Shown here piece after piece: positions 13,329 through 16,028 of a DNA stretch of 16,028 nt; position 1 is the stretch's first letter; the number at the start of each line of letters is the position of its first letter. The translations under genes were made by a program, and so were the position numbers. Origin of the DNA: an uncultured Clostridia bacterium. Its GTDB lineage: Bacteria > Bacillota > Clostridia > Christensenellales > Borkfalkiaceae. Where the stretch lies: the NCBI GenBank assembly GCA_947629605.1, contig CANREK010000003.1, positions 1 through 16,028 on the forward strand, in the 5' to 3' direction. The notes under the pieces are model-generated. The model was given only the letters and a program-made list of their open reading frames with translations, was not told the DNA's origin and did not search any database.

Positions 13329-13417
13329 AAACGTCTCCTTGCACTTTGGAAATGTTGTAATATTGATTGACAGTCGGCGGGCGGAAAACGGGGAAATACC
13401 GCTTTGAACCCGATTGC
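13329..13417 (-). promoter_or_regulatory. rplM leader, possible L13 autoregulation site
   Basis: About 89 nt separate the predicted transcript start (~13417) from rplM. Weak pairings (gcgg with ccgc around 13382-13402) are possible, but I cannot match it to the known L13-leader structure by eye. Confidence 0.3.
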
Positions 13418-13423
13418 TTCTTT

Positions 13424-13452
13424 ATTATAGGGCGTTAAAAAAGTTCCGTCAA
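13424..13452 (-). promoter_or_regulatory. Sigma-A-type promoter of rplM-rpsI
   Basis: Minus-strand TTGACG (13452-13447), a 17-bp spacer and perfect TATAAT (13429-13424). Confidence 0.93.
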
Positions 13453-13537
13453 GCTGTTTTGAGTTGTGAAAGCAAGTTTTTTTCGGAAATTGACAAAATA
13501 TTTTCCCGCGGCGGCCCGTAGGCGCGGAACAGAGACG

Positions 13538-13568
13538 AAAAGCGCACGGCAGAGAACCGTGCGCCTTT
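13538..13568. repeat. Short GC hairpin related to I1/I2 (copy I3)
   Basis: GCGCACGG (13542-13549) and CCGTGCGC (13557-13564) with a 7-nt loop, flanked by AAAA and CTTT. The arms match I1. With its short T runs it could serve as a weak terminator on either strand, in particular for transcription coming from alaS. Confidence 0.55.
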
Positions 13569-13636
13569 GTTTGTGCTTTCCTCTTGCCTGCCCCCTTTCT
13601 AAGGCGGCGGGGTAGGAGTGGGAGTTCATTCCCGAT

Positions 13637-13724
13637 TGCGTCATCCTGAGCGGAGCCCACAGGGCGAAGTCGAAGGATCCGCCTTATTTGCTGCGGTGAT
13701 GGTTCGACAAGCTCACCATGACGC
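13637..13724. repeat. Composite intergenic repeat (copy E3)
   Basis: TGCGTCAT (13637-13644) to ATGACGC (13718-13724), with the last base of the right end changed. Pairs ATCCT/AGGAT (13643, 13674) and ATGGT/ACCAT (13699, 13715); centre gtcgaaggatccgcc / ggtgatggttcgac. Same orientation as E2, opposite to E1. The preceding stretch 13588-13618 is a worn G/C-tract fragment. Confidence 0.8.
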
Positions 13725-13750
13725 TATCAGAATGGTGCCATAGGGAGCTC

Positions 13751-13787
13751 GCTCATTCTGAGGGAGCGTAGCGACCGAAGAATCCCA
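13751..13787. repeat. Intergenic hairpin repeat, ATTCT/AGAAT class (short copy F)
   Basis: gctcattctgagggagcgta then gcgaccgaagaatccc. ATTCT (13755) pairs AGAAT (13779); the apex holds GCGTAGC. Confidence 0.65.
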
Positions 13788-13810
13788 GCAAACGGGCGGA
13801 GTAACATTGT

Positions 13811-13857
13811 GCTTCCGTAGGTTTGCCGGGATGCTTCGCTGTGCTCAGCATGAGCGG
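13811..13857. repeat. Intergenic hairpin repeat, ATGCT/AGCAT class (copy D2)
   Basis: One base different from D1 over 46 bases. ATGCT (13831) pairs AGCAT (13847). Confidence 0.8.
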
Positions 13858-13892
13858 CGGGCATGAGCCCGCCGCAGCGCTTGCCCCCTTCC

Positions 13893-13962
13893 GCCCCGCG
13901 AGATTCTTCGGGTCAAGTCATCGGACTTCGTACAACACCCGCCGCTCAGAATGACGCGGGGC
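13893..13962. repeat. Intergenic hairpin repeat, ATTCT/AGAAT class (copy B3)
   Basis: Arms GCCCCGCG (13893-13900) and CGCGGGGC (13955-13962); ATTCT (13903) pairs AGAAT (13948). Followed directly by AT array A4, as in B2-A3. Confidence 0.85.
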
Positions 13963-13965
13963 CAC

Positions 13966-13997
13966 AATTTTTAATTTTTCATTTTTAATTTTTAATT
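13966..13997 (-). repeat. AT-rich heptamer array (copy A4)
   Basis: Identical to A3. On the minus strand it begins within the stop codon of alaS, so the array starts immediately where the gene ends. Confidence 0.8.
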
Positions 13998-15808
13998 TAT
14001 TTCAAAATGGCCTTGATCCTTCTCACGCCGGCGGAGGAGGATTGTTCTTTTATAATATGGAAATGTCCGAGTTCGCCCGTGTGAGTGACGTGGGGACCGC
14101 CGCACATCTCCTTGGAAAAGTCGCCGATGGAGTAGGTCTTGACGACTTCGCCGTACTTGCTGTCGAACACGCCGACAAAGTTCTCGCGCCGCGCCTCATC
14201 GAGGCTCATCTCGCGGTAGACGACGGGAAGATCCTCGCGGATCTTGGCGTTGACGAGATCCTCTACGGCCTTGACTTCCTCTTCCGTCATGGCGCGGTCG
14301 AAGTTGAAGTCAAAGCGCATGCGCTCGTCGTTGATGTTGGACCCCTTTTGGTTGCAGTCGGGGGAAAGCACATGCTTTAAGGCGGCGTTGAGCAAATGTG
14401 TCGCCGTGTGATATTTTACGGCCATCTCGGAGTGACTTTCGAGCCCTCCCTTTGCCTCGCCCTTGGCGATGACACGGCTCTTTTCCTGGTGCTCCTTGAA
14501 GGCGGCCTCGAACCCGTCCTTGTCGACGGTGAGGCCCCGCTCCGCCGCAAGTTCCTCGGTGAGTTCGAGCGGGAAGCCGTAGGTGTCGTAGAGGCGGAAG
14601 GCAGCCTTGCCGCCGATGACCGTCTCGGGCACATAGGCGGGGTCGGACTTCTTCATGAATTCGTTCTTGCGCTCGAGGCCCGTGACCGTCTTGTCGAACT
14701 CTTTCATGCCCGTCACGAGCATCGTGTCGAACTTGTCGGCCTCCTTCTTGATCTCGTCCAAAATGTAGGCTTCTCTCTCAAAAAGCAAAGGATATGCTTC
14801 GTTATAGACCTCTTCGATGTAGATCTTAGCGACGTCGAGCATGGCGTCGGAGGAGACGCCGAGCTTCCTGCACCAGCGGATGGCGCGGCGCATGATGCGG
14901 CGGAGAATGTACCCCGCACCGACGTTGGAAGGGGTCAGGCTCTGCCTGTCGCCGATGAGCATGACCGTCGTGCGTGTGTGGTCGGCGATGATGCGCATGG
15001 CCCGCTGCGTCTCGCCGCCTTCCGCATACTTTTTGCCCGAAAGTTCCTCGAGTTTTGCAAGCACGGCCGTGAAGAGGTCGGTGAGATAGGCGTCGTTGAG
15101 GCCGTTCAAAAAGAGCAGCATGCGGTCGAAACCGAACCCCGTGTCGACATTTTTGTGGTCGAGGGGGGTGTAGCCGTCGGCAAGTTTTTTGTACTGCATG
15201 TAGACGTCGTTGCCGATCTCGACATAGTCGTCGGGGAACACGGGATCCGCCTTTTCGGCATCGATGGGATAGAACCACTCGTTATCGGGCCCGCAGGGGG
15301 TGCCGACGGTGCCTTCAAGCTCCCACCAATTGTCCTCTTTGGGAAGGTAGTAGACATGTTCGGGCTTGATGCCGAGGCCGATGAGGAGCGCGGCGGTCTC
15401 GTCGTCGCGGGGGGCCGATTCGTTGCCCGCAAACACCGTCGTGCAGAGCTTGTCCCTGTCGAGGCCGAACACATCTGTCAGAATTTCAAAGGTCCACGCC
15501 GTCTTTTCCTTCTTGAAATAGTCGCCGAGCGACCAATTCCCCATCATCTCGAAAAAGGTGAAGTGGGAAGCGTCGCCGACGGAGTCGATGTCGACCGTGC
15601 GAACGCAGCCCTGCACGTTGCAGAGGCGCTTGCCCGCGGGATGGGCCTTTCCGAGAAGGTAGGGCATGAGCGGCTGCATGCCCGCGACGTTGAACATGAC
15701 GCCCGTCGTGCCGTCGCCGATGAGGGACACCGCGCCGATGTCGACATGCCCCTTGCTCTTGTAGAAGTCCAACCACTTTTGTCTGAGTTCTTTTCCTGTG
15801 ATTTTCAT
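13997..15808 (-). CDS. alaS: Short-form alanyl-tRNA synthetase lacking C-Ala
   Basis: Charges tRNA-Ala and should clear mischarged Ser/Gly. At 603 residues it is far shorter than the usual ~875. The class II core is present: ELRQKWLDFYKSKGH (7-21), HFTFFEMMGNWSLGDYFKK (82-100) and NVGAGYILRRIMRRAIRW near 297-314. The editing zinc site is complete: H467 and H471 (HTATH), C569 and H573 (CGGPH), spaced as in E. coli AlaRS (H564/H568, C666/H670). The protein ends at GVRRIKAILK, right after the editing domain, so C-Ala is absent. The FYAEGGGQ-type barrel before the editing domain also seems missing, since the chain passes from KSRVIAKGEAKGG straight to the HTATH helix. I associate similar short enzymes with candidate-phylum bacteria. 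ATG 15808 has AAGGGA 8 nt upstream. AT heptamer arrays flank it in inverted orientation. Confidence 0.9.
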   Translation of the reverse strand: MKITGKELRQKWLDFYKSKGHVDIGAVSLIGDGTTGVMFNVAGMQPLMPYLLGKAHPAGKRLCNVQGCVRTVDIDSVGDASHFTFFEMMGNWSLGDYFKKEKTAWTFEILTDVFGLDRDKLCTTVFAGNESAPRDDETAALLIGLGIKPEHVYYLPKEDNWWELEGTVGTPCGPDNEWFYPIDAEKADPVFPDDYVEIGNDVYMQYKKLADGYTPLDHKNVDTGFGFDRMLLFLNGLNDAYLTDLFTAVLAKLEELSGKKYAEGGETQRAMRIIADHTRTTVMLIGDRQSLTPSNVGAGYILRRIMRRAIRWCRKLGVSSDAMLDVAKIYIEEVYNEAYPLLFEREAYILDEIKKEADKFDTMLVTGMKEFDKTVTGLERKNEFMKKSDPAYVPETVIGGKAAFRLYDTYGFPLELTEELAAERGLTVDKDGFEAAFKEHQEKSRVIAKGEAKGGLESHSEMAVKYHTATHLLNAALKHVLSPDCNQKGSNINDERMRFDFNFDRAMTEEEVKAVEDLVNAKIREDLPVVYREMSLDEARRENFVGVFDSKYGEVVKTYSIGDFSKEMCGGPHVTHTGELGHFHIIKEQSSSAGVRRIKAILK

Positions 15809-15828
15809 GATATATGTCCCTTTTCTTG

Positions 15829-15861
15829 AAATTAAAAATTAAAAATTCAAAATGAAAAATT
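15829..15861 (+). repeat. AT-rich heptamer array (copy A5)
   Basis: ATTAAAA, ATTAAAA, ATTCAAA, ATGAAAA on the plus strand, 20 bp upstream of the alaS start and inverted relative to A4 at the other end of the gene. Confidence 0.75.
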
Positions 15862-15902
15862 GAGGCGGGGGAGCGAGAGGCGCGGCGGTCCCTGCCGACG
15901 CA

Positions 15903-16025
15903 ACGAGCCCTACCCCCTACGGGGGGAGGGTGGCACGGCGTAGCCGTGACGGATGGGGGGTATGGTGGGCGAATCCCCCCACCACCGCCTACGGCGGAGC
16001 CTCCCCCCAAAGGGGGTAGGCCTTG
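15903..16025. repeat. G/C-tract intergenic repeat (copy H7)
   Basis: Three GTA-loop hairpins in a row: CCCCC-TAC-GGGGG (15913-15925, minus-strand loop), CACGGC-GTA-GCCGTG (15934-15948) and CCGCC-TAC-GGCGG (15985-15997, minus). Ends with ctccccccaaagggggtagg, and may continue past the window. Confidence 0.75.
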
Positions 16026-16028
16026 GGA

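Noticed and set aside
13490..13520. Possible extra promoter starting with TTGACA at 13490 on the plus strand
   Set aside because: No -10 box at a suitable distance and no gene downstream on that strand.
13329..13996. Remnant of a lost C-Ala domain downstream of alaS
   Set aside because: Minus-strand frames here show no C-Ala-like sequence; the stretch is promoter, leader and repeats.
954..13997. CRISPR array
   Set aside because: The repeats are scattered, palindromic and of varied spacing, with no regular spacers and no cas genes.
14396..15829. 477-residue plus-strand ORF opposite alaS
   Set aside because: Antisense shadow; the minus frame encodes all the AlaRS motifs.
1..16028. tRNA, rRNA, T-box or known riboswitch
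   Set aside because: No cloverleaf, T-box or recognisable aptamer core seen by eye. The region upstream of alaS is only repeat DNA up to the window edge.

Overview
The window looks like chromosomal sequence from a Gram-positive, clostridia-type bacterium (Bacillota; perhaps Christensenellales, a low-confidence guess). The reasons are an alpha2-type GlyRS, a PdaB-type polysaccharide deacetylase, DegV, ComF, a two-OB-fold SSB-like protein, the rplM-rpsI operon, TTGACA/TATAAT promoters with 17-bp spacers, and purine-rich Shine-Dalgarno sites. Coding DNA is G+C-rich by eye. The exception is the AT-rich DUF559 nuclease gene.

Layout. 1-906 (+) is the 3' part of a GlyRS gene. 1382-2677 (+) is a membrane family-2 glycosyltransferase. 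3080-3874 (-) is a PlsC-like acyltransferase whose promoter overlaps the stop of the SSB-like gene at 3927-4610 (-). 4840-5610 (-) is a polysaccharide deacetylase, divergent from degV at 5898-6839 (+). 7001-7735 (-) is comF and 7850-8200 (-) a DUF559 nuclease. 8433-8921 (-) is an acidic double zinc-ribbon protein. 9115-11526 (-) is a large lipoprotein with a C-terminal membrane helix and acidic tail, divergent from a small hypothetical gene at 11666-11914 (+). 12471-13328 (-) is rplM-rpsI. 13997-15808 (-) is an unusually short alanyl-tRNA synthetase. Most genes are single transcription units with a recognisable promoter, a terminator or both. Only rplM-rpsI is a tight operon.

The most striking feature lies between the genes. 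Nearly every larger intergenic gap is filled with interspersed hairpin-forming repeats. One superfamily has a core of the form TCAT-x-CTGAGC ... GAAG-x'-ATC, in which the variable base(s) x and x' are complementary in all 15 pairs I found, across four sequence classes. A second G/C-tract family (ctccccc...gggggag followed by a small hairpin) repeatedly uses GTA or GCA triloops, the type known to make very stable DNA mini-hairpins. A third is an AT-rich heptamer array (attaaaa/atgaaaa). These occur as composite, sometimes near-identical blocks. The AT-rich DUF559 nuclease gene sits directly between two same-orientation copies of the second family, which raises the untested idea that it helps move or maintain them.

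The other notable item is the AlaRS. It keeps the catalytic core and a complete editing site but appears to lack both the usual barrel segment before the editing domain and the whole C-Ala domain.
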